From: Rhizaria sp. SCN 62-66
Taxonomy: Eukaryota; Rhizaria, unplaced
NCBI GenBank assembly: GCA_001724265.1
Contig: MEDY01000151.1
Location: 1 to 61,970 of the forward strand
Direction: 5' to 3'
DNA: 61,970 nucleotides
Under the pieces are notes generated by a model. The model had not been told where the DNA came from and ran no database searches. It was given only the letters and a program-made list of their open reading frames with translations. Below, one piece after another: positions 12,421 to 24,284 of this stretch. The first letter of the stretch is position 1, and each line of letters begins with the position of its first letter. Both the position numbers and the translations under genes were made by a program.

Positions 12421-15400
12421 ATGTCTGACCCGCGCTTCGGCTCTGTCCCGCGCTCCAGCGGCGACCCCGTTGCACAGGCCTACGCGCAGCACGCTGCGCT
12501 GCGCGCCCGCCCGCAGCCTGCGCTCGGCCGTGCCATCCTTGATGGCATGCCCCGCGCCCCGCCTCCTCTGTTCGACTCCTTTTCACCCGCCTCTGCTGGC
12601 CCTGCCGCGCCGCCCGGCGGCTCCGGCGTGGTCTACGGCGATTCGGCCGCCGCGGCGACCGCGCTGGCCGACGATGACATGTTTGTTGGTCCCAAGCACC
12701 GCCCCTCGTACCACCTCAGCGCCGCGGGCGCCGATGCCCTGACTCCTTCTTCATCTTCGTCATCATCATCGTACTCGGCATATTCGCGCCAAGCAGGGCC
12801 AGGCGCGCAACAGCAGCAGCAACCGCAGTACCACTATCAGACGCAGCAGCTTGCTCACGGCGCCACCGCGCGCTTTCGCGTGCCCGTGCCCACAGCTTCC
12901 TCAGGCGCGTCGCTCGCCGCCGCCGCTGCCGCCGCCGCCGCCACTGGTCCCGCCTCGGCGCGCCCTGCCAACAACGGCAGCGGCGGAGGCGGGGGGAGTC
13001 CGCGCCTGCGGGCCTCGCTGACGCCGCGGCTGTCCCGCGCCTCACCTGCGCTTGGCGCCCGCTCCAGCTCCGGCTCCGGCTCAGGTCCGCTCCTACTCCC
13101 GCTCGACTCGACCACAGTGAACCCCAGTGCAAGCGCCGGGGCGAACGCGGGCTTCTCTTCGTACCCGGCATCGTCGCGCGCGATGGGGGCCTCCGCGGCG
13201 GCGTCCCCGCCCGTGACGTCCCCGCTGCTGCTGGGGCAGGTCACCGGCGGCTTCAGCTCGCTGCAGCAGCAACAGGCGGCCGCCGTCGCCGCCGCCACCG
13301 CCGCCGCCACGGCCGGCCGCGGGCGCCGCGGGCGCCGCGCCGCAGCAGCAGCAGCAGCAGCCGCGGCAGCCCCGCGCCCGCGCGTGCAGTTCGCGGGCGG
13401 CGCGCCGCTGCCGCCTCCGACGCCGACCGCGCGCGACGGCAACGGGCTCGGTCTGGACGGCAACGATGACGGCGGCGGCGGGCTCAACGACGGCGACAAC
13501 GACGCGGACGCCGACGGCAGCGCGGGATCGGGCTCCGGCAGCGACAGCGGCTCCGAAAGCGACGACGACGACGACGCGGCCGCGGGCGGCGCGGCGGGCG
13601 TGATTGGCTACTACGGCCGCATCCTCCGCACGGCGCGGCGCGTGCAGCAGTGGGTCGAGCGGTTGCAGCAGAGCGAGGAGCAAGCGCTGCTCACCGCGCA
13701 CGAGTACGACGACGACGCCGCCGGCGCCAAGGACGCTACCGCGGTTGCCGCTGCGGCCGCGGCTGCGGCGGCCGCGGCTGCGGGAACCGGGCCCGAGGCC
13801 GCCGTCGCCGCCGCGGCCGCCTCTGCTGCAGCGCTGGCTGCGGCCGCGGCGGGCGGGCCGGGTGGCGCACAGGGCCCCGGCGGCGACGCGGAGGCGGCGT
13901 CCCAGCCCTCGCGGTCGCGCATCGCGGCGCTGCTTAGCACGCTGGACCTCGCCGGCAAGGAGTCGGCACTGGGTGATCTGGGCGCCTACGTGACCAAGCG
14001 CGCGAGCCTCGAACCCCTGGAGCTCAAGCGGCTGCAGCTCGTCGAGCGCGCGCTGGCTGAGACCGAGTCCGAGCTCGAGTCGCATCTCGCCTCCGTCAAG
14101 GGCTCCGTCGCGGACGGCAACGCGGCGTCGGGCCAACGCCTCCAGGGCTACGAACGGTCTCTGCGTGCGTGGCTTGCTAAGCTCAAGGGCGGCTCGCGTG
14201 CCAACGTCTTCGCCTCGCTCGCGGCCGTCGACGCCAGCGCCGACTCCGCGGCTGCCGCGGGCGGTGAAGGCGGCGCCGCGGGAGGCTCCGGCGCCGCCAC
14301 GGGCGCTGGCGAAGGAGACAGCAACAACCCTCGCGCTGCGGCGGCCGCGGCCAACGACTCGCGGCTGCGGCTGCAGCTGCAGGCGAGTGAGAGCCGCTGC
14401 GTCGAGCTGACCGAACAGGTTGGCTGGCTGCGCGCCGAGCTCGAGGCGCGCGCCGCGGCCGCCGGGGACGCGCGCGCCGTCGCCGCCGTCGCCGCCGCTG
14501 GTGCGGGCGCGCCTCTGTCCGCCGCGCCGGGTCTCGCGCTCGTGCCCACATCCTCCGCGTCCGCGGGCGGCGCGACGCCCGGCGGCGGCAGCGCGGGCAG
14601 CGCGAGCTCGGCCAGCGACTCAGCCGCGGCGGCCGCCGCTGCTGCTGCCGCCTCGGCCTCGGCCGCGGGGCTGTCGCAGATGGTGTCATCCGCGCACTCG
14701 GTCGCCGTCGTCACCGAGCTGCAGCGGCGCTTCGCCGCGGCGGACGAAGGACTGCGCGCGTCGCAGGCCGAGGTGGCGCGGCTCGAGTACCGCCTCGTGG
14801 CGCTGGCGCGGCTGGGCGAGCAAGAAGAGCTGGCCGAGGCGCTGGAGCAGGAGCAGCGCGTGCAGCACGAACACGCAGCCGCACTCGAGGCCGCGCGCGC
14901 GGGGGTCGAGACGGAGCGCGCCGGCATGGCGGCTGAGCGACGCCGCCTCATGGCCGCCACCAAGCGGCTCGAGCTCAAGCAGGAAGCGCTGACGCAACAG
15001 CAGCAGCAGGGCGAGAGCGAGCGCGTCCAGCTGCAGCGCGCGCTGCTGGGCTTGCGCCAGGCCGAGGCGGAGAAGAAGACTCTCGAAGCCGCCGTCGCCA
15101 ACGCTAACGCGGCCGCCGCGACCGCCAACGCCGCGCTCACGGCCGCCGCAGCCGCCGCAGCCGCCGCGACCCCCACCGGCACGCCTGCCTCTGCGTCGGC
15201 CGCCGCAGGAGCGGCCGCGCCGGCGCTGAGTCTGGGTGAAGCGAGCGCCGTGGCTGAGGCCACCGCGCTGCGCCACCGTGTCGCCGCGCTCGAGAAGGAC
15301 GTCGCCACCGCCCGCGCCGCCGCCGCCGCCGCCGCCGCCGCGGGGCGCTCTGGCGGAGGCCGTCTGGCGCCGACGACGGCCGCGACGGTGACTGGCGCCA

Positions 15401-18400
15401 AGGCCAAGGCCGCGGGGTCCCCTGTGGTCTCGCCGCGCGCCGTGTCGATCGCCAACGTCGGCCGCACCGCCGCGCGCGGGGTCTCGTCGTCGCCGGCCCC
15501 CGCGCACGGCCTCCCGCGCCACGGCGCCGCGGGCGGCGGTGACGGTGACGAACACGACGACGGCGCCAGCAAGCTCGCCCGCGGCCGCGCGCTGCTGGCC
15601 GAGCGCCAGGCTCAACGCCGTGGTGGGCCCGGCGCTGTCTCCGCGTCTGGCTTTGAGGCTGAGTCGCCGGCCGACACCGAGGCCGACGCCGAGGCCGTGG
15701 CCGCCGCGGCCAAGATCGTGATGCTGGAGCAGCAGGTCGTGCTGCTGCAGGCGCGGCTCGCCGCCGCCACGCACGGTGCCGCCGTCACTGCCGCGATTGC
15801 AGCTGCCAACGCGGGCGCCGGTGGGCGCCGCGGCAGTGCGAGTCTGTTGGCCGCGTCCGCAGTGCCCACGCTGCCCCCGGCCGTGGCGGCCGCGCTGGCC
15901 GCCGAATCTGCCGTAGCGGCCGCAGCGGGCGAGAATGGCGGCGACGCCGACGCCGACTCTGAAACCCGTCTGCGCGCCGTGATCAACGCGCTCGAGGCCG
16001 AGGAGGCCCGCCGCGAGGTCCTGCAGACCGAGAAGGCTGGCTGGGAGCGTGAGCGTGCCACGCTCCAGGGTCAGCTCGCCGCCGCGCTCGCGCGTACGGC
16101 CGCCGCCGTCTCCGCCGCTGCGGCCGCTGGCGCTGCGGACACTGGCGCCGGCGGCGCCGGCGGCGGCCCTTCGCCGCGCCGCCAGCGCCAGCTCCGCCAG
16201 CAGCGCGCACGCGCGCTCACGGCGACCGTGCGCAGCGACGCCGACAGCTCTGCCGCTGCGGCCGCCGCCGGGGACGCCTCCGGCGACGGCGACGCGGACG
16301 CGCCCGCGGGCAGCGACGACGACGCTGGCGCCGGTGGTGACGACGGCTTCGGCGGCGCGCACCTCGCCGATGACGACGACGACGGCATGGCGGGCACCTT
16401 GGTGTTCGACGCCGCCGCCGCGCACGCCGCCGCGCTGGCGGCCGCGGCCTCGGCCTCGCAGACGGGCTCCGCCTCGGCCGCTGGCTCGGTCGCCGGCGAC
16501 GGCGCCACGCCCACGGGCGGCGCGGCGCTGTCATCCGACGTCGCCGGGTTCTCTGGCGTTGCGCGCGGCCGCTCGGGCCACAGCCGCAGCAGCCGGCGCA
16601 GCGGCATGGCGTCGCGCGATCCTGGCGCGGCGGCCGTGCTCGACGCCGGACTCACCGTGCTCACGGCCAACGAGGCGCTGCTGGCCAAGCTGCAGCACCA
16701 CAAGGATGTCAACGAGGACGGCGCCGCGCGACTCGTCAGCGAGTTCGGCGGCGTGCGCGCGCTGCTCACGGTTCTCGGCGAAGAGAAAGCCGCGCTTGAG
16801 GCCAAGCTCGCCGCCGCACTCGCGGAGCTCAGCGCGCGGGACGCCGCCATGGCCGCCGCGGGGGGCGCCGACTCAGGTTCCCCTGTCGCCGGCGGGGGCG
16901 GGGGCGGCGACGCGTCGGCCAGCGCGGCTGCGCTCGCGGCCGCGCGCGCCGAGGCGGCCGCGGCGGCGGCGGTCGAGGCCGAGGCGCTGCGGCGCGCGCT
17001 GGCTGCTGCGGAGATCGAGAACGAGCGTCTGCGCGCGTACATCGCAGAGCTCGAGGCCCGGCTCGCCGCTGGTCTCCCGACCTCAGCCATTTCACCCTCT
17101 TCCGCGTCATCCTCATCGTCTTCTTCGTCTTCTGTAGCGGAGCCCCCCTCGACCGTCGTGTCGCCCGCGGCGGCCGCTGCTGCCGCCGCGACCGCCAACG
17201 CGGCCGCCGCGTCTGCCGCGGCAACTGTGCGCGACCTCGAGTCGTTGCTGGGCGCGCGCGACACTGCGCTCGCTGCGGCGGAGGCCGAGGCCGGCGAGTG
17301 GCGCGGCCGCTACGAAGCGCTGTGGGCCGAGTCGACGAGAGCACGCCTCGCTGCCGACGCCTCCGCTTCCTCGGGCGCGGGCGCAGCGGCAGCGGCTGCT
17401 GAGGCCGCTGTCGCAGGCTACTACCAAGGCGGCGGTGGCGGCGAAGGCGCTGCCGGCGCGGCGCGCGAGGCCGAGACGACTGCGGTGCTCGCGGCCGCTG
17501 CCGACGCAGTGCTTGCCGCCCGCGCGCGCCGCGAGGAAGAAGAGGAGCGCGCGCGCACGTCAGTGCTGCGCCCGTTGCCGGCCCGCGCGCCGCGCAAACC
17601 CGCGCCCGCGGCGGCGCTGCAGCCCGGCGCACAGCGCGCTCTGCGCAGCAGCGGCGGCGACGGCACGTCGTCCCCCGACCGCCGCGGCCGTGACGGCTCT
17701 GCTTCACCGTCGTCCCCGCGCTCGCGCTCGCCCCAACAGCAGCAACAGCAGCAGCAGCTGGCGGCGCCAGCACCGCCGCCGCCGCGCCCGCGCTCGCGGC
17801 AGCAGCTGGCGGCGCTGCAGGCCGGCGCGGCGGGCGACGCGCACCACGCTTTCGTTGCGCGCTTTATGGCTCTTACCGGTCCTGACGGCAGCGATGATGC
17901 AACAGCGTTAAATGTTGACGACACGGATGGTGCAGTGCCTGAGCGCGCGCCCACGCCGAAGCGCGACGCGGCCGCGGCTGCGCAGCGCAAACAGGTTGGC
18001 GCTCTCGCCAAGCAGCTCCTGCGCGACTCCGACTCCGCCAACGCTGTCTCCGCGGATGACGAGAGTCGCGGCGCGCTCGAGTCGCGTGGCGGCGGCGCGG
18101 AGGGCAGCGACGGCGGCGCGGCGCTCGACGGAGCCGCTGACGGCAGCCTGGTCAACGGCGAGGGCGGCGCGAACTCGATCGCGGCCGCCGCGGCGGAGGC
18201 CGTGTCTGCACTGCGGGCCGCGTCGGCCGCGCACTCGCACCGCAGCGCGCGCCAGAGCGCGCATCAGAGCGCGCTGCACAGCTCGCAGCAGTCGCGCGCG
18301 CACTCGCCGACGCCGTCGACAGGCGCCGCGTCGTCTTCTTCTGCGGCCAGCAACACGTCGGCGTCAGGAGCGGCGGCGGCGCTGGCGAGCCCGCGGCCGG

Positions 18401-18699
18401 CGACGCGGCAGGCGGTGGAGACGATCTTCACAGAGCAGGCCGAGGTCGCCGCGGCCGCCATCGCAGTCCCGCTCACTGGTGACGCCGCGGCGGACGCGCA
18501 AGCCAAGGCGCGCGCTGCTGAGGCTGCCGCGCAGGCGGTTGCCAAAGCTGAAGCCGCTACTGCTGCGGCAGCGCAGAAGCAAAAGCAGGCGCAGGCACAG
18601 GCACAGGCACAAGCTCACGGCGGCAAGCCTGGTGACGCAGGCGGGCTGGATATGAGGTCATTGCAGATGACCGACCAGTACGACTCTTACGTTGAGTAA
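12421..18699 (+). CDS. Large Ala-rich coiled-coil protein
   Basis: A single open frame encodes 2092 residues from ATG to TAA. The first about 350 residues are disordered (Ser, Gln and Ala runs). Around nt 13600-14200 there is a non-repetitive helical region containing GYYGRILRTARRVQQW and RSLRAWLAKLKGG. From about 14340 to 17350 long heptad-like segments alternate with poly-Ala, for example LEYRLVALARLGEQEELAEA, AALEAKLAAALAELSARDA and ERLRAYIAELEARLAAG. These are typical of coiled coils. The C-terminus has a Gln run near 17735-17755 and a KQKQAQAQAQAQAH stretch. It looks like a cytoskeletal, centrosomal or Golgi-type coiled-coil scaffold, but no family signature is visible. Antisense frames inside it are composition artefacts. 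Confidence 0.78.
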   Translation: MSDPRFGSVPRSSGDPVAQAYAQHAALRARPQPALGRAILDGMPRAPPPLFDSFSPASAGPAAPPGGSGVVYGDSAAAATALADDDMFVGPKHRPSYHLSAAGADALTPSSSSSSSSYSAYSRQAGPGAQQQQQPQYHYQTQQLAHGATARFRVPVPTASSGASLAAAAAAAAATGPASARPANNGSGGGGGSPRLRASLTPRLSRASPALGARSSSGSGSGPLLLPLDSTTVNPSASAGANAGFSSYPASSRAMGASAAASPPVTSPLLLGQVTGGFSSLQQQQAAAVAAATAAATAGRGRRGRRAAAAAAAAAAAPRPRVQFAGGAPLPPPTPTARDGNGLGLDGNDDGGGGLNDGDNDADADGSAGSGSGSDSGSESDDDDDAAAGGAAGVIGYYGRILRTARRVQQWVERLQQSEEQALLTAHEYDDDAAGAKDATAVAAAAAAAAAAAAGTGPEAAVAAAAASAAALAAAAAGGPGGAQGPGGDAEAASQPSRSRIAALLSTLDLAGKESALGDLGAYVTKRASLEPLELKRLQLVERALAETESELESHLASVKGSVADGNAASGQRLQGYERSLRAWLAKLKGGSRANVFASLAAVDASADSAAAAGGEGGAAGGSGAATGAGEGDSNNPRAAAAAANDSRLRLQLQASESRCVELTEQVGWLRAELEARAAAAGDARAVAAVAAAGAGAPLSAAPGLALVPTSSASAGGATPGGGSAGSASSASDSAAAAAAAAAASASAAGLSQMVSSAHSVAVVTELQRRFAAADEGLRASQAEVARLEYRLVALARLGEQEELAEALEQEQRVQHEHAAALEAARAGVETERAGMAAERRRLMAATKRLELKQEALTQQQQQGESERVQLQRALLGLRQAEAEKKTLEAAVANANAAAATANAALTAAAAAAAAATPTGTPASASAAAGAAAPALSLGEASAVAEATALRHRVAALEKDVATARAAAAAAAAAGRSGGGRLAPTTAATVTGAKAKAAGSPVVSPRAVSIANVGRTAARGVSSSPAPAHGLPRHGAAGGGDGDEHDDGASKLARGRALLAERQAQRRGGPGAVSASGFEAESPADTEADAEAVAAAAKIVMLEQQVVLLQARLAAATHGAAVTAAIAAANAGAGGRRGSASLLAASAVPTLPPAVAAALAAESAVAAAAGENGGDADADSETRLRAVINALEAEEARREVLQTEKAGWERERATLQGQLAAALARTAAAVSAAAAAGAADTGAGGAGGGPSPRRQRQLRQQRARALTATVRSDADSSAAAAAAGDASGDGDADAPAGSDDDAGAGGDDGFGGAHLADDDDDGMAGTLVFDAAAAHAAALAAAASASQTGSASAAGSVAGDGATPTGGAALSSDVAGFSGVARGRSGHSRSSRRSGMASRDPGAAAVLDAGLTVLTANEALLAKLQHHKDVNEDGAARLVSEFGGVRALLTVLGEEKAALEAKLAAALAELSARDAAMAAAGGADSGSPVAGGGGGGDASASAAALAAARAEAAAAAAVEAEALRRALAAAEIENERLRAYIAELEARLAAGLPTSAISPSSASSSSSSSSSVAEPPSTVVSPAAAAAAAATANAAAASAAATVRDLESLLGARDTALAAAEAEAGEWRGRYEALWAESTRARLAADASASSGAGAAAAAAEAAVAGYYQGGGGGEGAAGAAREAETTAVLAAAADAVLAARARREEEEERARTSVLRPLPARAPRKPAPAAALQPGAQRALRSSGGDGTSSPDRRGRDGSASPSSPRSRSPQQQQQQQQLAAPAPPPPRPRSRQQLAALQAGAAGDAHHAFVARFMALTGPDGSDDATALNVDDTDGAVPERAPTPKRDAAAAAQRKQVGALAKQLLRDSDSANAVSADDESRGALESRGGGAEGSDGGAALDGAADGSLVNGEGGANSIAAAAAEAVSALRAASAAHSHRSARQSAHQSALHSSQQSRAHSPTPSTGAASSSSAASNTSASGAAAALASPRPATRQAVETIFTEQAEVAAAAIAVPLTGDAAADAQAKARAAEAAAQAVAKAEAATAAAAQKQKQAQAQAQAQAHGGKPGDAGGLDMRSLQMTDQYDSYVE

Positions 18700-19959
18700 A
18701 TGTCAGCACTGTAAAGCAGCAGTGTAACCACATAACTTATTTTTCATACCGAACTTCGATTTTATAAAGGATACAAAGCATATTGATTATTCAACGAGTT
18801 GTTTTGTATCTTATCGTAACTATGCTGTTGCAATGAGCATTATCATATTCTTTTCCTACTGTAGTTACTCCGTAATATATACTTGTGATTGATCACCACG
18901 CTGCACGTTTTGTAACGAAGAACATGTGCGTGCTTGTGCGTGTCTCCCGCAACGATCAAACCCGAAATGGAACGAGTTGCTAAAACACGACACTGAAAAT
19001 GTTTTAAAATCCGCCAATAACAGCTGTGTGTAAATACATCAATTTTGGCTCACGAATTATGTGAGCGCGACAAAAGTGACTTCCACGCTGTGACATTGAA
19101 GTCGATGTGAGTTAAAGGACGGAGGTGTAATGAACAGTTCAATAATTCACAAGGATATAACGGTATTGTAACAAGGAAAAGAAGCATTCAGACGAAACTG
19201 GCCTGAGAGCAAAACAAAACACTGAGGCAACAAAAACAAGTAAAAAGACATTTGAAGAAGAAAAAAAATCGAGATCAAAAAGCACAGTGGGCGAAGACAT
19301 GGCACGCGAGCATAGACCGCACGGAGCGGCCGCACGCGCACGCGTGTTACCACCAAGACAAGAACAAACAATCAAAAGCATAGCATAACGCAAAAGAAAA
19401 ATATTAAAAAAAATGAAATCTTGATGCGACTGCGGGCGCCATGCAACAACTACGACGCAGGCCGTTTCGCGGCGCTTGCTGTTACTGTTGAGGGCGCTGC
19501 AGACAGAATCGAAGTGGGAGTGATAGAGCTGCAGGGTGGAGGATACGGACAAAGGAGCAATAACGAGCTGATAATGGGGCTGAAGAACAGCAGTGACATA
19601 ACAACGGTGACGCAGTGGTAATGCCGTTTAAGCACCCACATACACAGAGCTGCTGGTTTGAAGAAGACCATATACACTACACAAAAAAATGACAGAACAA
19701 ACTTTCACTAAAAATAGCATAAAAATAAACGCAAACGAAAATCCTTTTTAAAAAAAAATTGTAAAAATACAAGCGGGTTTAAACAAACCTCTTGCACTGC
19801 ACGCAAGCACAGAAACACAGCACAGCAAAACATACTCAAAGCCAGTTCCCAGCCCGCAGCACTCACGCGCAAACACAAACACACACAGCACAATCACAGA
19901 CGCACGCAAACAGTGATGTCTCACGCGTCAGTCATGTCGGTGGGGTTGCGTAGCGTGGT
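18700..19959. other. Intergenic between convergent genes
   Basis: This 1.26-kb AT-rich stretch lies between two convergent genes and presumably holds both 3' UTRs. It has several A-runs (for example near 19260 and 19405). Short frames here show no recognisable protein. Confidence 0.55.
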
Positions 19960-22900
19960 TTACTGCTGCTGAGGCTCGAGAGCGGTGGGGCGCATGGAGT
20001 TGATAATGTTGGCGGCATGCTCCACGGTCTGCGCGTCAACATACCCGCCCTGCACGAAGGCCTGCTCAAGCAGCGCGTACAGATACGCCTGCGGCAGCGC
20101 GAAGATCTGCCACTCGGTCTGCAGTCCGTTGTCCGACGCGAAGGTCAGGAAGCGCATCGCCATCGCGGGCGGCAGCGCAGAGGCGAATGACGCGAACTGG
20201 CGCGAACGCTGCACGTCGTCCGGAGTGAGCTTGATGCGGTGCTCGCGGAGGAAGGCCGACGTCTGCTGCTTCTCCAGCTTCAGCCAGCCGCGCAACATCG
20301 ATACCTCCTTGGTGTATCCGCGGAGCTTCTTGGTGACGTACACGCCGGTGATCCCACACAGCAGCAGCGCGACCCACAGGAACGCCGGGTTGAGCAGGAT
20401 GCTGGCGATGACCTTGAGCGCGCCGGGGAGCGCGTTGGCCCAGCGCACAAGCGCAGCGAAAGGTGTGGCGCGCGCGTGCACAGGGTACACGTGGACGCCG
20501 CAGTTGACCGGCGTGCGGAGGAAGAAGCTGAACGGGATGCACACGATACCGAGAGTGACGAGCAGATACGTGCGGAAGCGGTTGTACTGGGACTGGACGC
20601 CCATGGGCTGGAAGGGCAGACACGTGAGGTAGCGCACCTGCAGCGCCTTGGTGCAGATAGCAATCGCCATGTAGACGGCGCCTGCGATGGGCACGACAGG
20701 GCAGAAGGGCAGCGCGGACCACACAAGCGCCTGGCGATACATGATCGAGATCATGTTTTCGGGCAGGCGGAACTCGACCTTACGCAGATCGTGCGGGTTG
20801 TACGCGTTAAGCATCTTCTCGTACTCGTACCGCAGCAGATCCTTCTGCGGCGCGCCCACGGGCGGCGGCACGAGTTTCTTGGGGCCAAGGATCTTGACCT
20901 TGAGGCCGAACACAACCAGTGGGATGAACAGCGAGGAGACGACGTCAATGGCAATATCTGTCAGCAGCATGCGGTAGTAGATCATACCGGTCTGCGTCTG
21001 GAGACACGTCGGGGATTCGCTCTGCGAGAGGGCCTGAGTCTGGAACAGCACGAGCAGCACGAAAAACATCTTCATGACGAAAATGCGGAAGAACTTGTGC
21101 TTGAACTCAAGACTGGCTTTTCGATAGCGCTCGAAATCGACGACGATGTACACGAATTGCGGCACGAGCAGCTTCAGAATGGACACCACGAAGGGCACGA
21201 GGAACGGCGACGCGCCGCCAAGCGAGTCCTTGGTGTCGTTTGTAACCTCATCCTCGTGCACAATAAGCCAGGCGATGAGGAAACCGGAGCCCGCGAGGTA
21301 TGCAAGACTGAGCACGGCGCCGACAAAGCGGCGGAACTTGAGCGCATAGTAACCGTCGCCGACACCGCGCGCCTCGACGTCGGACTTTGCGGCCTCGGCC
21401 TCGTGGACCTCGGTGAGCATGTTGTAGAAGCGCGTCATGAATGACAACGACTGCACCTCGTGCGTCGTCGCCGAGCGGCCGTTGAAGTTGTACCCGGCGA
21501 AAGCGAGGCGTGAGAACTTATTGTTCTCACTCACATCGTCCTCTTCGGAGACGAAATGGAAGCGCGAGAGATTTTCCACCAGCGACACGACAAGCGCGGA
21601 GACGCAGACAAAGATCCACGCCAGATACATGCGGAACCCAGTGGTCGGGTACACGGGCTTGTAGCCGTCGCCGTAGAACATAAACGAGTACTCCATACCG
21701 GTGCCGGTGATGAGCCCCACAAGCGATTGGTGGTACTCGATCTGCGTCTGCTGTCCGCCCACTGTGGTGGTCACCCAGATGGTCGGTGTTGACCAGTCGA
21801 ACGAGATCATGCCGGGCACGTAGATGACGCCCATGACAACCGCGAGTAACACGTTGAGCCAAAACAGTGACTGCGCGAAGTAGAAGAAAGCCACGACCGA
21901 CGGGCCGAACCGCGCCTCAATGCCGTCAAAGGTGCTGCGCCAGATAGGCACCAGGTGGCGCTTGTCAAGCACGTTGGTCTTCCACCACTTGTTGAAGCCG
22001 TAGCAGCAACGCCCACACGCGCCCATTGCGCCCAGCCGTTTGCGCTCCTCGGCGGCCTCGTAGTCGAACTCGGCGCCCGCCTTCTTCATCTCCGCCTCGG
22101 CCGCCGCGTACGTCCCCGCGTGCTCCTGCTGATGACGGGCCAGCTCCACGCGTGACACTGTGCCGCAGAGCGCGGGGAGAGTGACGTACATGCCCTTCCC
22201 CTGCGCGGCCTCGTACGCCGCGGCGTCATCGGCCACCATCCGCAGAACCGTCGCGCAGAAGTCGGCCCCGCGCATCGCCGTGAGGAGGTCCGCGAAGCAG
22301 GGCTGGTCGAGCGCGCCCGCGGGGCAGCCAAACACGGGGTCAGCCTGCATGTCCTCGTACATCGTCCGCAGACAGAAGAAGAGCGCGGGGTCGAAACCCT
22401 GGGGCCGCGGCGCGGCCTCGGCTCTCAGGTAGAACGCGGCCGCACCGCCGCCGCCGCCGCCACCGCCGCTGCCGCCACCGCCGCCGAGGGGGCCGCCGCC
22501 GCCGCTGCTAGGGCTCGGGCCGCCGCCAACGCCGACGCCGACGCCGCCGCCGTCGCGCCCACCGCGGCCGGCGCCGGCCCCCGCCCCCGTACCATTGCCG
22601 CCGACACCCGAGGCAACGGCGTTAGCGGCGGCGACGGCGCCCCGGAGCGCGAAAATAGGTTCCTCCTGTGCGAGGTAGGCCGCCAGCAGCACGTACACGT
22701 CTTGCAGCGTGAGCCAGTCGGGAAACGGCACGGTGTCGCAGCGAAACGGGAGCGACTCGATGGACCGCATGAGGAACTCGGCGACGGGGGGCTGAAACGC
22801 CCACGCCAGGTACACCTCGAGGTGGTACAGCCCAAGCGCGTGCGTGACGGGGTGCGCGAGCTGAAACGGTTCGAGGCGGAAGCAACGCTGCAGCGCCGAA

Positions 22901-23572
22901 TGCACGCGCACGGGCAGGGAGAAGTGCGGGAAGGCCGGCACGGGCACGTTTTCGACGAGACGGTAGTAGTCGAACGCGCGCTGGGACCAGTCGAGCCCGG
23001 CCGCGGGGGCGTCGGCGGGAGGGAGGTCGGAGAGCTGGAGGAACGACGCGCGGGAGCCGTTACTGCCAAGGCTGCTGTTGTTGCCGTTAGAGGGGCGGGA
23101 GTGGCGGACGTTGTAGCCGTTGGCGTCGAATTCGTCGTAATCGTCGTAATTCTCGTCGTCGTAGTCGTTGTTGCCGCCACCGCTGCTGTTGTTGTTGTTG
23201 CCCACGTCGTTGTTGTTGCTGTGGCCATGGTAAATGCGGGGGTCTTCTTCTTCGTCACCATTGCCATTGCCGTTGCCACTGTCGTTGCTGGGGCCGCCGC
23301 GGTCGCGGAGCTCGTAGCCAGATTGCTGCGGGGCGGGGGAGGACTGGTGGTATGCGTAATCCTCCTCGCGAAGAGGCGGCGCCGCGTGGAGCGGCTGTAG
23401 AGAAGAGAATGGTCGAAAGACAGAGACAATGAGTTGTATGCTTCGAGCGTGCTTGGGTGCTTGGGGAAAGAGAAAACTTTAAGTGGGCTGAGGGACGCGA
23501 TGGAGGGGGGGGAATACGTACCAAAAGCTCAATGTTGGGCGCACCGTCGGCACGCCCATCGTCGGAAGACAT
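19960..23572 (-). CDS. TMC (transmembrane channel-like) family protein
   Basis: Exons are 23572-23522 and 23394-19960, giving 1161 residues and a TAA stop. Exon 1 encodes 17 residues from ATG. The 127-nt intron has a GTACGT donor and a CTCTACAG acceptor and is phase 0. The ORF scan's GTG at 23205 is internal. Residues 1 to about 160 are Asn/Asp/Gly-rich, and a Gly-rich loop is encoded near 22440-22600. From about residue 510 to 1040 come multiple membrane segments, for example FGPSVVAFFYFAQSLFWLNV and AFLWVALLLCGITGVYVTKK. The TMC-family core is visible: CLQTQTGMIYYRMLLTDIAI, then WSALPFCPVVPIAGAVY and QYNRFRTYLLVTLGI. Animal TMC1/2 form mechanotransduction channels. A similar ion-channel role here is inference from family membership. 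Confidence 0.86.
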
Positions 23573-24284
23573 GTGTTCCTAAAGACGGAGCTGTGCGCCG
23601 CTGTGAGGGAGGCGAGCGCAGCAGTGCGAGCAAAGTGGAGAGCAAGGTTGGTAACAAGAGGGTGTGAGGAGAAGGAAGAAAAAACACAATAGATAATCGT
23701 CAACGGCAGTGTCTCCGGACTAAAATAGACAATAAACCTCTTTCTATGCTTATCAATCGACTAAATCTTCTTAGATGCAGTAGGTGTCGCGAAAAGGTGA
23801 CTGGTTTCCGAGGGGGCAGCGAGTTAGAAGAGGTGGTGGTCTTAGCGATAAGAAACTGGATCTGCCGCGGTATAAAAGCGCACTCTAGGCTGATTCAAGA
23901 ATAAAATTTGTAAAATAAAGGCCTGAGTACACTATTCATAACAAAATGGTGTCGTTCTCACGCCCGGAAACCGCAATTCCAGGGTGCGAGAACTCTCCGC
24001 CACAACCTGAAAAACGGCACTCAAGCGTTGGACGACTGTGTTTGTAAGAGTATCGGTTCTTAATTATTCCAAATCTCACATACCAAAACAAAGTCTTAAG
24101 ACACATTAACGTCACTTGATGATATCACCCGACGTGAAGTTTACATAAAACGCGTTTTTATTTCGCAAATACTCCAAATAAATAGCCAAATCTCACTAAC
24201 AATCCCTCACCCTCAAGCTTTGAGTCTCTAGCACTCTCTCTCTCTGTCGCCATATGTCGCATCCCGCAGCAATCCTCTGGCCTC
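23573..24284. other. Intergenic
   Basis: About 0.7 kb between two minus-strand genes, AT-rich with A/T runs near 23890-23920. It should hold the TMC promoter and the PheRS 3' UTR. No gene seen. Confidence 0.55.

Noticed and set aside
14686-16425. 579-codon antisense frame inside the coiled-coil gene
   Set aside because: GC-rich, Ala/Arg/Gly composition shadow of the sense gene; no domain.
20239-21444. 401-codon frame opposite the TMC gene
   Set aside because: Mirror of conserved membrane sequence; no recognisable motif.
23203-23205. GTG start for the TMC gene
   Set aside because: The frame continues upstream without stops to a consensus acceptor, and a 17-codon first exon with a GTACGT donor joins in phase.
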